Source: Gemmatimonadales bacterium
GTDB taxonomy: Bacteria; Gemmatimonadota; Gemmatimonadetes; Gemmatimonadales; GWC2-71-9
DNA: 32,823 nt
NCBI GenBank assembly: GCA_025937755.1
Contig: JAICQR010000013.1
Location: forward strand, 1-32,823
Direction: 5' to 3'
This document shows, piece after piece, positions 20,373 through 28,170 of the stretch. The notes under the pieces are model-generated. The model worked only from the letters and a program-made list of their open reading frames with translations, was not told where the DNA came from and made no database searches. The position numbers and the translations under genes were made by a program. Position 1 is the stretch's first letter. Each line of letters starts with the position of its first letter.

Positions 20373-20762
20373 ATGGGCCTGGACGAAAACAAGCTGCTGG
20401 TGCGGCGCTATTACGCCGCGATGAGCGGCCACGACAAGCCGGCCGGGATGGTCAACGAGTTCGTCACCGACGCGAAGCTGCGCCGCCACATCGCGGCGAT
20501 GGAATCCGCATTCCCACGCTACCGGCTGGTTGCCGAGGATGTCATCGCGGAGGAGGACCGGGTGGTGGTGCGCACCACAATGCGGGGAACCCACCATGGC
20601 GACTTCATGCACACGCCTCCGACCGGCCGCGAGGTCGCCGTACCGATGGTAGTCGTCTTCCGCATCGCGGGCGGCAAGATCGTGGATAGCTGGTTCAGTG
20701 GCGACATGCTGGGATTGCTGTATCAAATCGGCGTGCTGTCGCCGCCACCGCAGGACCCGTGA
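20373..20762 (+). CDS. SnoaL-like ester cyclase family protein
   Basis: 129-residue small alpha+beta barrel protein. Family features are the N-terminal helix NKLLVRRYYAAMSGHD, the central VAEDVIAEEDRVVVRTTMRGTHHGDF and the final strands VVVFRIAGGKIVDSWFSGDMLGLLYQIG. Relatives include polyketide cyclases and many proteins of unknown activity, so no reaction is assigned. It has a strong ribosome binding site (GGAGG) and a promoter-like pair upstream. It is divergent from the BTAD regulator, which may control it from the 75-base shared region (inference). The following lipoprotein gene starts 60 bases downstream. Confidence 0.85.
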   Translation: MGLDENKLLVRRYYAAMSGHDKPAGMVNEFVTDAKLRRHIAAMESAFPRYRLVAEDVIAEEDRVVVRTTMRGTHHGDFMHTPPTGREVAVPMVVVFRIAGGKIVDSWFSGDMLGLLYQIGVLSPPPQDP

Positions 20763-20822
20763 AGCCACGAATCGGCCACGGCAGTTCGCAAGCGCCTTGT
20801 CCCACTAACCGAGGATGACACC

Positions 20823-21299
20823 ATGTCCAGATTGAGCATTCTGCTCCTCGCCTGCACCGGCATCGCTACTGCCGGGTGCGGCGACTCGACCGAGGGTCCC
20901 GAGACGTTCACGGCCAGCTTCGCCAGCGCCAGCACCGCCGCTCCAGGAGGTCGCTGCCCGGCGATCACCGTAGTCATCGCGGCCCCCGGGACCAGCGCCC
21001 CGGGTGGTGCGTTCACGACGGCGCAGAGCCACTGCGTTGATCCTGGGAGCGAGAATGGCGCCTTCACCGACGGCATTTTCACGTTCACGTATGCGGGGGG
21101 CAATGAGCTCAGCGGTACGTACCAGGGTCAGCTCGTGCCTACCGCCGACCCCGCCGTGTTCACGATCGACGGAGAGTTCGCCATCACCGATGGCGATGGG
21201 GACTTCGATGGGGCCACCGGCGCCGGCGATGCTAGCGGCACGACCAATCTCGCGACGGGTGATGCCGCGCTCCAACTCACCGGAACGATCGAACGGTGA
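20823..21299 (+). CDS. Secreted lipoprotein-like protein of unknown function
   Basis: 158-residue exported protein behind a GAGGA ribosome binding site. The signal peptide is MSRLSILLLACTGIATAGC; the lipobox before Cys19 (TAG-C) has an atypical Thr at -3, so a Sec-cleaved alternative is possible. The mature part is poor in charged residues and rich in Gly, Thr and Ala, with two Cys (GGRCPAI, QSHCVDP) that may form a disulfide. It contains strand-like segments (FTFTYAGGNELSGTYQGQLVP) and an acidic Gly-Asp run (ITDGDGDFDGATGAGDASG) that might bind calcium. Not recognised beyond that. Stop is 42 bases before the first start of the next lipoprotein. Confidence 0.72.
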   Translation: MSRLSILLLACTGIATAGCGDSTEGPETFTASFASASTAAPGGRCPAITVVIAAPGTSAPGGAFTTAQSHCVDPGSENGAFTDGIFTFTYAGGNELSGTYQGQLVPTADPAVFTIDGEFAITDGDGDFDGATGAGDASGTTNLATGDAALQLTGTIER

Positions 21300-21340
21300 T
21301 TGCAGGCGATCCCATGCGGACCGCCCAAGAGGAACAAGCC

Positions 21341-21418
21341 GTGACAACGATGCATGTGATTACCCGGACTGCGGCCTGCGGGCTTCTCGCCGTCACGGCC
21401 GCCTGCGAGGACCCAACC
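21341..21418 (+). repeat. First copy of a duplicated lipoprotein signal-peptide segment
   Basis: Positions 21341-21418 (26 codons from a GTG) and 21419 onward (from an ATG) are in-frame tandem copies. Both encode a signal peptide of the form ITRxAACGLLAxTAAC, with roughly three quarters base identity over the first 66 bases. Each copy has its own ribosome binding site-like GAGG upstream. The first copy has no mature protein of its own and runs straight into the second. Confidence 0.8.
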
Positions 21419-21964
21419 ATGAAGTCGATGTCAACTATTACCCGGATCGCGGCCTGCGGACTCCTCGCCTTTACGGCGGCCTGCAATGAGGACCAGGTCG
21501 TCGGCCCGATCAGTGCGGCGTCCGCCGGTTCGATGGTGGTGGCCACCGCCGCTTCGGCCACTGCGCCCGAACAGGTGACGTTCCCGATGTCGTTCGAAGA
21601 CTACATCGATTGCTCCGACGCGATGTTGCATTTGACCTACGCAGGGACGCTCCGGATCGCCCAGTTCTATGGCCGCCTGGGAGAGCCGGTTCGCGAGACC
21701 ATCCGGGTTTTGCTCAAGGGAACCGTGACGAATCTGTCGACCGGCGAGAGCGTGCGCGACGACGAGAACTTCACCATCATGTACGATCTCGTTGGCGGGA
21801 CGCATAGCATCAACGGAGCTACGGCCCACATTACGGTGCCAGGCCAGGGCATCGTTCTCCACAACGCCGGCCGCATCGCATTCGATGAGAACGGTATTCC
21901 GAGATTCATCGCAGGACCCCACACCTTCCCGGGCCCGGCAGAATACTGCTCGGCGCTGACATAA
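21419..21964 (+). CDS. Lipoprotein of unknown function (second of two tandem signal peptides)
   Basis: 181 residues from the ATG at 21419, preceded by GAGGA. The signal peptide MKSMSTITRIAACGLLAFTAAC ends at Cys22. The mature part shows beta-type segments (MLHLTYAGTLRIAQFYG, ENFTIMYDLVGGTHSI, AHITVPGQGIVLHNAGRIAF) and two further Cys (YIDCSDA and AEYCSAL) that could pair across the domain. The family is not recognised. The same frame is open upstream, so translation from GTG 21341 would give a product with two signal peptides in a row (207 residues); the second start is preferred because of its ribosome binding site and normal signal length. DUF418 follows after 11 bases. Confidence 0.72.
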   Translation: MKSMSTITRIAACGLLAFTAACNEDQVVGPISAASAGSMVVATAASATAPEQVTFPMSFEDYIDCSDAMLHLTYAGTLRIAQFYGRLGEPVRETIRVLLKGTVTNLSTGESVRDDENFTIMYDLVGGTHSINGATAHITVPGQGIVLHNAGRIAFDENGIPRFIAGPHTFPGPAEYCSALT

Positions 21965-21975
21965 CGGCGGCCCCC

Positions 21976-23190
21976 ATGTCAGACACACTCGTGATGCGTG
22001 CGCCAGTGCAGCCGTCCGAGCGGATCGTATCGCTCGACATCCTCCGTGGTCTGGCGTTGTTTGGAATGCTGATCGTGCACTTCGCCGATCATGCCGCCGA
22101 AGGAGCTGGTCTCGCCGGCTCAGCGCTGGAAGCAGTCCAGCTGCTCGTGTCCGGGCGGGCGTATGCCACCTTCGCTCTGCTGTTCGGTGCGGGGTTCGCG
22201 CTGCAGCTCGCGCGGGCCCGGAGCCGGGGCGTCCCGTTCACGGCGACGTACCTGCGCCGCCTCGGAGTGCTGGCGCTGTTCGGTGCCATTGCGCACGGCC
22301 TGTTCGGGTTCAATGTGCTCCTGGGGTACGCGGTGTGGGGCACAGTGCTGCTGGTGGTCCAGCGCTGGTCGACCCGGGTGCTCGTGGTGCTCGCGGTGCT
22401 GACCTCGTACGGGTCCGCGACCTACAACTTGGGCCTCATGCGGTTCATGCGGCAGACCATGACGCTACCCGAACGGACTGCGGCCTACGCAGCGATGGGG
22501 GCCGACTTCGAGGCGGGATGGGCGCTGCTCGACGAGGCTCGCGATCAGCCGACCATTGCCGCGGCCGTGCCGTACCGCATCAGACACATGGCGTGGTTCT
22601 ACCGGCAGGCCTGGTTCGTCGGCATGGGGCTGCACCTTTTTCTCTGGGGCATGGTGGGGGTCAGGCTCGGATTCTTCGAGTCGCCGCAGCGACATCTTCG
22701 GCCAATCGCGGCAGTCGCAGGCGCAGGCCTCGTCACATGCGCCGCGTGGCTGCTATGGCAGAGTATCGAGCTTGAATGGCAGGGAGCGTTGCTGTATTGG
22801 GTGACATCGCCCTGGAGCGAGTGGCTGATGTTCTTCTACATCGGCGTCGTGCTGCTCCTGCTCGCAAAGAGCCGGGCGGCAGCCCGCTGGCTGTCCTGGT
22901 TCGCCCCCCCGGGGAGGGCGGCGCTCACCAACTATTTCATCCAGATCGTCACGATCGACCTGCTCCTGTCGCGCTATGGGCTGGGGCTCGGCGAGTTCGC
23001 TGCCTGGGCGGTGATCCCGGCGGCGGTTGCCATGTTCGGCCTGCAGTTGCTCGCGAGTCGCTGGTGGTTCGGGCGCTACCAGCTCGGGCCTCTGGAATGG
23101 GTCTGGCGCGGACTCACCTACGGACGCCGGCCTGCCTTTCTCCGCCTTGCGCCGGTTACTGCGGCGCCGCTTGCTCCAGCTGAGCCTTGA
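21976..23190 (+). CDS. DUF418 (YeiB-like) integral membrane protein
   Basis: 404-residue polytopic membrane protein with about ten hydrophobic segments. The family's N-terminal motif RIVSLDILRGLALFGMLIVHF opens it, followed by LLFGAGFALQL. The C-terminal DUF418 domain holds GRAALTNYFIQ and the closing GPLEWVWRGLTYG signature. The family resembles acyltransferase-3 and YeiB proteins, and its biochemical role is not established. It starts 11 bases after the preceding lipoprotein, so probably shares that transcript, and is followed by a strong hairpin. Confidence 0.9.
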   Translation: MSDTLVMRAPVQPSERIVSLDILRGLALFGMLIVHFADHAAEGAGLAGSALEAVQLLVSGRAYATFALLFGAGFALQLARARSRGVPFTATYLRRLGVLALFGAIAHGLFGFNVLLGYAVWGTVLLVVQRWSTRVLVVLAVLTSYGSATYNLGLMRFMRQTMTLPERTAAYAAMGADFEAGWALLDEARDQPTIAAAVPYRIRHMAWFYRQAWFVGMGLHLFLWGMVGVRLGFFESPQRHLRPIAAVAGAGLVTCAAWLLWQSIELEWQGALLYWVTSPWSEWLMFFYIGVVLLLLAKSRAAARWLSWFAPPGRAALTNYFIQIVTIDLLLSRYGLGLGEFAAWAVIPAAVAMFGLQLLASRWWFGRYQLGPLEWVWRGLTYGRRPAFLRLAPVTAAPLAPAEP

Positions 23191-23198
23191 ATGAGTCG

Positions 23199-23218
23199 GG
23201 GCGGCCGACCGGCCGCCC
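23199..23218. terminator. Stem-loop after the DUF418 gene
   Basis: GGGCGGCC-GACC-GGCCGCCC is a perfect eight-base-pair, all G/C stem with a four-base loop, beginning nine bases after the DUF418 stop. No T-tract follows. The remaining bases to 23461 hold no gene I can support. Confidence 0.5.
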
Positions 23219-23461
23219 GTCCACGATATCTGTACGCCGAGCGGCGCGACATTACCTTGAACGCGGGCCGGCAAACTGTGTCGTTTGGCAACTCCCCTGA
23301 GGCGATGCGATCCGGACGCCATGGTTACCTGGTGCGTGGGGAAGCCCGGCTCTCCACTCCAATTGGCATCCGCCGAATTCCGTTCCAGCAGGAGGGCAAG
23401 GGAGAATGGGTGACGTCTGTCGCACCAGCGCCGCAGACCCCGCACTGAAGCTGATCCTGAA

Positions 23462-24415
23462 GTGAAACAGGTATTCCTCGACGGCCATTTCCTGGCGTTG
23501 CGGGACGTTGCCGATCCCCAACCCGGCGTTGGCCACGTGCTCGTGCGGGTGGCCGCGGCGGGGCTCAACCGGGCTGACCTGCTGCAACGGCGCGGGGGCT
23601 ATCCGGCGCCGGCTGGGTGGCCCGACGATGTGCCGGGGCTCGAGTTCGCGGGAACGGTGGAAGCGACCGGCGCCGAGGCGAGCCGCTGGAGGCCGGGCGA
23701 CAGGGTGATGGGGCTGGTGGGAGGCGGTGCCCAGTCCGAATTGTTGGCCGTGCATGAAGCCGAGCTGCTGCCAGTGCCACCGAGGATGGAGCTCAGTGAA
23801 GCGGCCGCCGTGCCGGAGTCATTTATCACCGCCTACGACGCGCTTCGCAATCGGGGAAGACTCCAGGCTGGCGAACGGGTGCTGCTGCATGCCGTGGGCA
23901 GCGGCGTCGGTACTGCTGCACTGCAGATCGCCCGGCTGTGGGACGCCATTGTGGTGGGCACCTCGCGCAGCGCCGGCAAGCTGGCCCAGGCCACAGCGAT
24001 GGGACTGCACGTGGCGGTCAACACCAGCGAGCGCTCCTTCGCGGAAGCGCTGCGCGAGCCGGTGGATGTGATCATAGATCCGCTGGGTGCACCGTCGCTT
24101 ACCGACAACCTTGCGGTGCTGGCGCACGGCGGCCGGCTGGTGCTGATCGGATTCCTGCAGGGGAGCAGAGCCGAAGTGGACCTGCAGCCGCTGCTCCGAA
24201 AGCAGCTTCACGTGGTCGGCACGCTGATGCGACCGCGGCAGCATGCCGAGCGGGTGGAGGTAGTGCGCCGGTTCGCCGACGACATCCTCCCCGCGCTGGA
24301 GTCGGGGCTGGTTCGGCCGGTTGTCGCTCGGCGCTTCGCCATGGACGCGATTGCCGAGGCACACGAGCTGCTGGAGCAGAATGCGGTGTTCGGGAAGATC
24401 GTCGTGGAGTGGTGA
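23462..24415 (+). CDS. Zinc-independent MDR quinone oxidoreductase (QOR/PIG3-like)
   Basis: 317-residue NAD(P)H-dependent oxidoreductase of the medium-chain family. The N-terminal domain has GLNRADLLQRRGGYPAPAG, typical of QOR and PIG3 proteins, and lacks the structural-zinc cysteines of alcohol dehydrogenases. The nucleotide-binding fold carries LLHAVGSGVGTAALQIARL (about 141-159), with GSGVGT in place of the common GASGGVG, and a basic Ser-Arg-Ser stretch (GTSRSAGK) that favours NADPH. Start is GTG 23462 without a strong ribosome binding site. The stop TGA touches a heptamer repeat. Likely role: reduction of quinones or reactive carbonyls. Confidence 0.9.
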   Translation: MKQVFLDGHFLALRDVADPQPGVGHVLVRVAAAGLNRADLLQRRGGYPAPAGWPDDVPGLEFAGTVEATGAEASRWRPGDRVMGLVGGGAQSELLAVHEAELLPVPPRMELSEAAAVPESFITAYDALRNRGRLQAGERVLLHAVGSGVGTAALQIARLWDAIVVGTSRSAGKLAQATAMGLHVAVNTSERSFAEALREPVDVIIDPLGAPSLTDNLAVLAHGGRLVLIGFLQGSRAEVDLQPLLRKQLHVVGTLMRPRQHAERVEVVRRFADDILPALESGLVRPVVARRFAMDAIAEAHELLEQNAVFGKIVVEW

Positions 24416-24443
24416 GTGGGAAGTGAGAAGTGAGAAGTGAGAA
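24416..24443. repeat. Four tandem heptamers GTGRGAA at a convergent junction
   Basis: GTGGGAA then three GTGAGAA units begin directly after the TGA stop of the quinone oxidoreductase. They end about 11 bases before the stop of the convergent radical SAM gene. This is the same heptamer family as at 15734-15821, in the same position relative to a stop codon. Confidence 0.9.
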
Positions 24444-24454
24444 GTATTGCGGGC

Positions 24455-25459
24455 TCAGAGCAGGTTGAGTTGCGGCGGCGCAGGTGGAGCAGCCGTTTCC
24501 GCGTCGTCATCCTGCGCGGCAGCAGGAGGGAAGCCGTAGCGGGCTCGGAGGTCGTTGACCCGGGTTCTGAGTGCGTCGCGGTATGCCTGCGATGCATGGT
24601 CGTGACGGGCATAGTGCAGGCGATAGCGGGAGACGAGCCGGGGGAATTCCTTCTCCAGCTTGGGCAGAAATGTCGCGCGGGTGGCGGGACCCAACCGGAG
24701 CGGCGAGCAGGTAATGAAGCTGGCGTCGGCCCTCCGGGCCGCGGCGAAGAGCCTGGCCAGCGACGGACGGCGGTCGGTGATACCGGGAATGACAGGCGCA
24801 ACCAGCAGGCCCGCCTCGAGCCCCGCTTCGCGCAGCCGGGTCAGGGCGCGGAGCCGGGCCGAGGGCACCGGCGAGCGTGCCTCGAGCCGCCGGGCGAGAG
24901 TCGGATCGGTGGTGGCGAGGGAGATGTTGACCCGGAGCCGGTGCTGCAGGCTCAATTCCATGAGCAGGTCCAGATCGCGGACGATGAGCGGCGACTTGGT
25001 GATGATGCCGAGCGAGAGCCCGCGGTAGCGCCGGAAGGCATCGAGGATGGAGCGGGTGATGCCGAATTTCCGCTCGCCCGGCTGGTAGGGATCGGTGGCT
25101 GTGCCGATGACGATGGTGACCGATCCAATGCGGGCCGGATCGAGCGTGCGCTCCAGCACCCGGGCTGCGTTCTGCTTGACCAGAATGTTGCGCTCGAAGG
25201 CGAGCGCCGCGTCATCTCCGCTTCCTTCCAGCCCGCCGGCCCGCTCCACTGTCCAGCGGTGGGTATCCCGCGCATAGCAGTAGGAACAGCCGAACTCGCA
25301 GCCCACGTACGGATTGATGGACCAGAACTCCATGTGGGTGGAGGCCGGGGCATTCAGCACCGACCGAGAGTGCACTTCCAGGAAGCGGGTGCCCCTGAGC
25401 CGCTCGTCGGCCAGCCGCATCGGTGCCGGCTGCTCCAGCAACGGAAGCTGGGCGCCCAT
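24455..25459 (-). CDS. SplB-related radical SAM protein (PA0069/Rv2578c-like)
   Basis: 334 residues from ATG 25459. The cluster motif is CEFGCSYC (Cx3Cx2C) within INPYVGCEFGCSYCYAR, the arrangement of spore photoproduct lyase relatives and the PA0069/Rv2578c group, whose reaction is not established. Other family segments are HMEFWSINPY, VTIVIGTATDPYQPGERK, GIITKSPLIVRD and VNISLATTD. The C-terminus becomes low-complexity (AQDDDAETAAPPAPPQ). ATG 25504 (MPFLHRLRL) is an alternative start; further upstream open frame has Pro/His-rich sequence that does not look real. It follows the DUF983 gene by about 180-225 bases and is convergent with the quinone oxidoreductase. Confidence 0.85.
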   Translation of the reverse strand: MGAQLPLLEQPAPMRLADERLRGTRFLEVHSRSVLNAPASTHMEFWSINPYVGCEFGCSYCYARDTHRWTVERAGGLEGSGDDAALAFERNILVKQNAARVLERTLDPARIGSVTIVIGTATDPYQPGERKFGITRSILDAFRRYRGLSLGIITKSPLIVRDLDLLMELSLQHRLRVNISLATTDPTLARRLEARSPVPSARLRALTRLREAGLEAGLLVAPVIPGITDRRPSLARLFAAARRADASFITCSPLRLGPATRATFLPKLEKEFPRLVSRYRLHYARHDHASQAYRDALRTRVNDLRARYGFPPAAAQDDDAETAAPPAPPQLNLL

Positions 25460-25685
25460 GGTCAGCTGCACCTGCCCCAGCCGCAGGCGATGCAGGAAAG
25501 GCATCCGGACCCATGCACTACCGGACCGGCGCATTCCGGGCAGACGCGGATGCCGGGCGGGGTGACCGCCAGGGTGGGTGCGAGCTTGCGGAGCTGGGAA
25601 GGACGGGGAGCTGGGGTGCAGACCGGGCCGGGCATCGGGATCTCCTGGGTGTTCCACCACCCAAGATACCGAAGAAAAACCGAAC

Positions 25686-26099
25686 CTACAAGTGGGCTCT
25701 TTGGCGCTCCCGGGGCAGCGAAAAATCCTCGCTATTGGCTGGCCGGATAAGGAGATCGAACGCCAGGAACAGGGTTCTTGACCAGGGAAATGCCACGAAG
25801 GGCATCGCCACCACGAGGGCTATCGTGCTGAGCCAGAGGACGGTCCACGGCGGACTTGGCCAGGTCAGCAGCAGCCAGAGGCCAAGCCAGACCACGAACA
25901 TGGTCTCCATGATCATCAGGTTCACGAAGTGGGCCCCCAGCCAATAGCCACGCTCCCCTCGTTCAAATCGAAAACCGCACACCGGGCAGTTGGGCAGCAT
26001 CCACAGCCATCGGACGAACACCGGGCGCCCGCCACAATCGGGGCAGCGCAGGCGCAACGCCCTGCCGGCAACCACAGCCGCCCGGGACAGCGAACTCAT
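25686..26099 (-). CDS. DUF983 small membrane protein
   Basis: 137-residue protein with two zinc-ribbon-like Cys pairs (LRCPDCGGRPVF and LPNCPVCGFRFERGERGYW) followed by two membrane helices (about 62-80 and 85-107), the usual DUF983 plan. Its function is not established; relatives often lie near cytochrome oxidase genes in alphaproteobacteria, but here the oxidase is about 4.5 kb away on the other strand. ATG 26099 overlaps the hydrolase stop as ATGA. Downstream (25646-25663) is a six-base-pair hairpin TGGGTG-N6-CACCCA without a T-tract. Confidence 0.87.
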   Translation of the reverse strand: MSSLSRAAVVAGRALRLRCPDCGGRPVFVRWLWMLPNCPVCGFRFERGERGYWLGAHFVNLMIMETMFVVWLGLWLLLTWPSPPWTVLWLSTIALVVAMPFVAFPWSRTLFLAFDLLIRPANSEDFSLPRERQRAHL

Positions 26100-26941
26100 G
26101 CTGCCGTCTCCTGCAACTGGAGTTCCAGCCAGTCGGTGACATCGCGCAGAACCGCAGGGCCCGAGCGGTCTGCGAAGAGCGCGTGGTAGCCTTCGGGATA
26201 CTCCACGTAACGCACCAGCTCGGCCGGCGCACGAGTCACCGCCTCACGGGTCTCGCGCGGCAGAACCATGCGGTCGCGCGCGCCATGGAGCAGAAGGGCA
26301 GGGACCTGGATCGATGCGATTCCGGTGCGGACGCGTTCCGCGGCCTGGTCCAGTTCGGTGGCAAGACGGGCGGTGCCCACGCGATGAAAGTGCGGATCCG
26401 CGAGGAGTTCCTCAAGCACGGCGGGATCGGCCGCGATGCCGCTCAGGTCCATTCGGGTCTTGAGCGAAATACGGGGCAGTAGGCGTGAGGTCAGCCGTGC
26501 GAGGAGCATGAGTGCGGGCGGTACGCCGACTTCGCCCAGGGGCGGGGAGGCCGCGACCACTGCGTTCACCCGGTCAGGATGCGCCAGCGCAAGATCGAGC
26601 GCCAGCAGCGCGCCCATGCTGCTGCCGATGAGCGTGACCCGCTGGACCGAATTGCGGTACTTGAGACGATCGGTGAGGGTGAGTGCGTCGGAGTGGTAGT
26701 CTGACCAGCGCCTGACATAGGCGCGCTGGCCGGCAGACCGGCCGTGGCCCCGCATGTCGATGGCGTGCGCGGCATAGCCGTGTTCCAGCAGGTGATCCAC
26801 CACGTGACGATGCAGACCGGAATGGTCTCCCAGCCCGTGCAGCACCTGAACATGTCCCCTGGGGGGCGAGTCGGGCCACCAGCTCTGGTAATGAAGCCGG
26901 GTACCGTCGCTGCTGGTCAGGAAGCTCGAGTCATGCTGCAC
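26096..26941 (-). CDS. Alpha/beta hydrolase, monoacylglycerol lipase-like
   Basis: 281 residues from GTG 26941. The fold's landmarks are the oxyanion segment VLHGLGDHSG, the strand-turn IDMRGHGRSAGQRAYV, the nucleophile elbow GSSMGA (GxSxG), the acid in LLHGARDRMV and the His in EGYHALF. The HGLGDHSG-type start and DMRGHGRS pattern match serine-aminopeptidase S33/monoacylglycerol lipases, so a lysophospholipid or monoglyceride substrate is likely but unproven. A TTG at 26956 is an alternative start; both overlap the preceding gene. No signal peptide. It is the third gene of the greA run. Confidence 0.87.
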   Translation of the reverse strand: MQHDSSFLTSSDGTRLHYQSWWPDSPPRGHVQVLHGLGDHSGLHRHVVDHLLEHGYAAHAIDMRGHGRSAGQRAYVRRWSDYHSDALTLTDRLKYRNSVQRVTLIGSSMGALLALDLALAHPDRVNAVVAASPPLGEVGVPPALMLLARLTSRLLPRISLKTRMDLSGIAADPAVLEELLADPHFHRVGTARLATELDQAAERVRTGIASIQVPALLLHGARDRMVLPRETREAVTRAPAELVRYVEYPEGYHALFADRSGPAVLRDVTDWLELQLQETAA

Positions 26942-27458
26942 GATCGCGCACCACAATCACCGGAGTTCCCTCCGGAAGCCAGCCGACTGGATTCTGGCGC
27001 ACCTGCTCCAGCGCGAACTCGACAGCATCGTCAGCCGGCTGGTGGACATGACCGTCGCCGCTGAACTGGTGCAGATAGAGCGTAGGACCCGCGTTGCGCA
27101 GATGCTCCGCGACAAACGCCGCGATCTCCCGCTGCCACACGTCCGGCGCGCGGCTTCGCACCGGTGAACGACGGTGGCGATCGGTGGCGGTGAGGATGGC
27201 CTGCCGGTTCATCCCCAGCTTGCGCCAGCGGCGCCGCAGTTCGGACTCCTCGCGGTGAGCCGCCGGATCGCGCTGGACGAAGAAATCGCAACTGCATTTG
27301 CCGGAGAGAAATCTGACGGCCGTCTGCGCTTCCGGCAGGAGTGCCCGCAAGCGGGGACCGTCTGCCGGTGGGAGGAGATCGATGGTGATGCCATGGGGCG
27401 CCATCGAGCGAACTTCGCTGAGCGTCAGGCGGCTAGCGACGAAGAGAAAGTGGCACAA
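26931..27458 (-). CDS. Protein of unknown function downstream of greA
   Basis: 175 residues from the TTG at 27458, six bases after the greA stop; an in-frame stop (that of greA) lies just upstream, so it cannot start earlier. I do not recognise the family. Visible features are an N-terminal strand CHFLFVASRLTLSEVRSM that looks like the start of an alpha/beta fold, a Cys pair GKCSCDFF, and a basic middle (ELRRRWRKLG, TATDRHRRSPVRSR). It ends with HLRNAGPTLYLHQFSGDGHVH, a His-rich turn that could bind metal or be catalytic. It is placed between greA and a hydrolase with overlapping ends, so it is surely translated with them. Confidence 0.68.
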   Translation of the reverse strand: MCHFLFVASRLTLSEVRSMAPHGITIDLLPPADGPRLRALLPEAQTAVRFLSGKCSCDFFVQRDPAAHREESELRRRWRKLGMNRQAILTATDRHRRSPVRSRAPDVWQREIAAFVAEHLRNAGPTLYLHQFSGDGHVHQPADDAVEFALEQVRQNPVGWLPEGTPVIVVRDRAA

Positions 27459-27464
27459 GCCACG

Positions 27465-27947
27465 TTACTCGGTGGCGCTGGCGACATCGTGGACGGTGAC
27501 CAGGTCAGTCACCCGGAGCCGACGCGACCCGTGCGGAAGCCGCAGCGACAGCTCGTCGCCCACCTGGCGGTCCTTGAGCGCGCGGCCAAGCGGTGACGCC
27601 AGGGAAATATGGCCGGCGTCGAAATCCATCATCTCGGCCAGCACCAGCATGTAGGTGTCGGTCTCCTTCGAGTCCAGATCCAGCACCGTCACTTTCGAGC
27701 CGAGCCCGACCCGGTCGGTCGGGGCCTCGGTAGTGGCCAGCTGCCCGAGCTGGTAAAGTCGCGCATGGAGCTGCCCCAGCCGGGCCTGGACGAACTGCTG
27801 ACGCTCCAGCGCCGCCTTGTATTCCGAGTTCTCCCGCAGGTCGCCCAGTTCGACTGCCTGGGCGATGGCCTGGGGAAGGGTGACGTTGAGTTCGTGGCTG
27901 AGTTCGTCGACTTCGCGACTCAGCTTCTCGCGCATTTCCTGGATCAT
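27465..27947 (-). CDS. greA: Transcription elongation factor GreA
   Basis: 160-residue factor that rescues backtracked RNA polymerase by stimulating transcript cleavage through its secondary channel. The N-terminal coiled coil ends in the acidic tip GDLRENSEYKAA, whose Asp and Glu are essential in E. coli GreA, and the C-terminal globular domain has VGLGSKVTVLDLDSKE and ISLASPLGRALKDRQVGDEL. ATG 27947 follows AGAAGG. The leader carries a strong hairpin (27976-27999) and, further upstream, the palindrome TTGAATTCAA (28015-28024). It leads a four-gene run with the unknown protein, the hydrolase and DUF983. Confidence 0.95.
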   Translation of the reverse strand: MIQEMREKLSREVDELSHELNVTLPQAIAQAVELGDLRENSEYKAALERQQFVQARLGQLHARLYQLGQLATTEAPTDRVGLGSKVTVLDLDSKETDTYMLVLAEMMDFDAGHISLASPLGRALKDRQVGDELSLRLPHGSRRLRVTDLVTVHDVASATE

Positions 27948-27975
27948 GGCCTTCTTCTGACGCTATAAAGACGTG

Positions 27976-27999
27976 GCCCGGGGCGGCACGGCCCCGGGC
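27976..27999 (-). promoter_or_regulatory. GC-rich hairpin in the greA leader
   Basis: GCCCGGGGC and GCCCCGGGC form a perfect nine-base-pair stem with a six-base loop, about 28 bases upstream of the greA ATG. On the minus strand it is followed within four bases by CTTTAT, a weak T-rich stretch. This could be an attenuator, as described for the E. coli greA leader, or a structural 5' end. Confidence 0.45.
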
Positions 28000-28094
28000 G
28001 CGAATTCGCTTATGTTGAATTCAAAGCTACGGCAGCGGCGTCGCCGGGGCCAGAGGGTGGGCCAAGTCATTGTGCAACAGTCTCTTCGTCCCTG

Positions 28095-28137
28095 CCGTAC
28101 GTCCGTTGCTGGCTGGGTGGAGACTCCGCCCGTACGT
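28095..28137. promoter_or_regulatory. Two CCGTACGT direct repeats upstream of copC
   Basis: CCGTACGT occurs at 28095-28102 and 28130-28137, starts 35 bases apart, each containing the palindrome CGTACG. They lie 35-75 bases upstream of the copC ATG and could be paired sites for a metal-responsive regulator; chance is not excluded. Confidence 0.3.
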
Positions 28138-28170
28138 TAGAGTTGAACTACAGTTGAGGGGAGCAGACGC

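Noticed and set aside
20298-20768. Extension of the BTAD regulator frame to 20768
   Set aside because: This part is antisense to the SnoaL-like gene, which has its own promoter-like pair and GGAGG site. The extension has no domain content.
23191-23448. 85-codon open frame directly after DUF418
   Set aside because: It begins on the DUF418 stop, contains the strong hairpin at 23199-23218, and has no ribosome binding site or recognisable motif.
24437-25750. 437-codon open frame on the plus strand opposite the radical SAM gene
   Set aside because: The minus-strand gene has a canonical Cx3Cx2C cluster; the plus frame shows only repetitive Gly/Arg/Gln composition.
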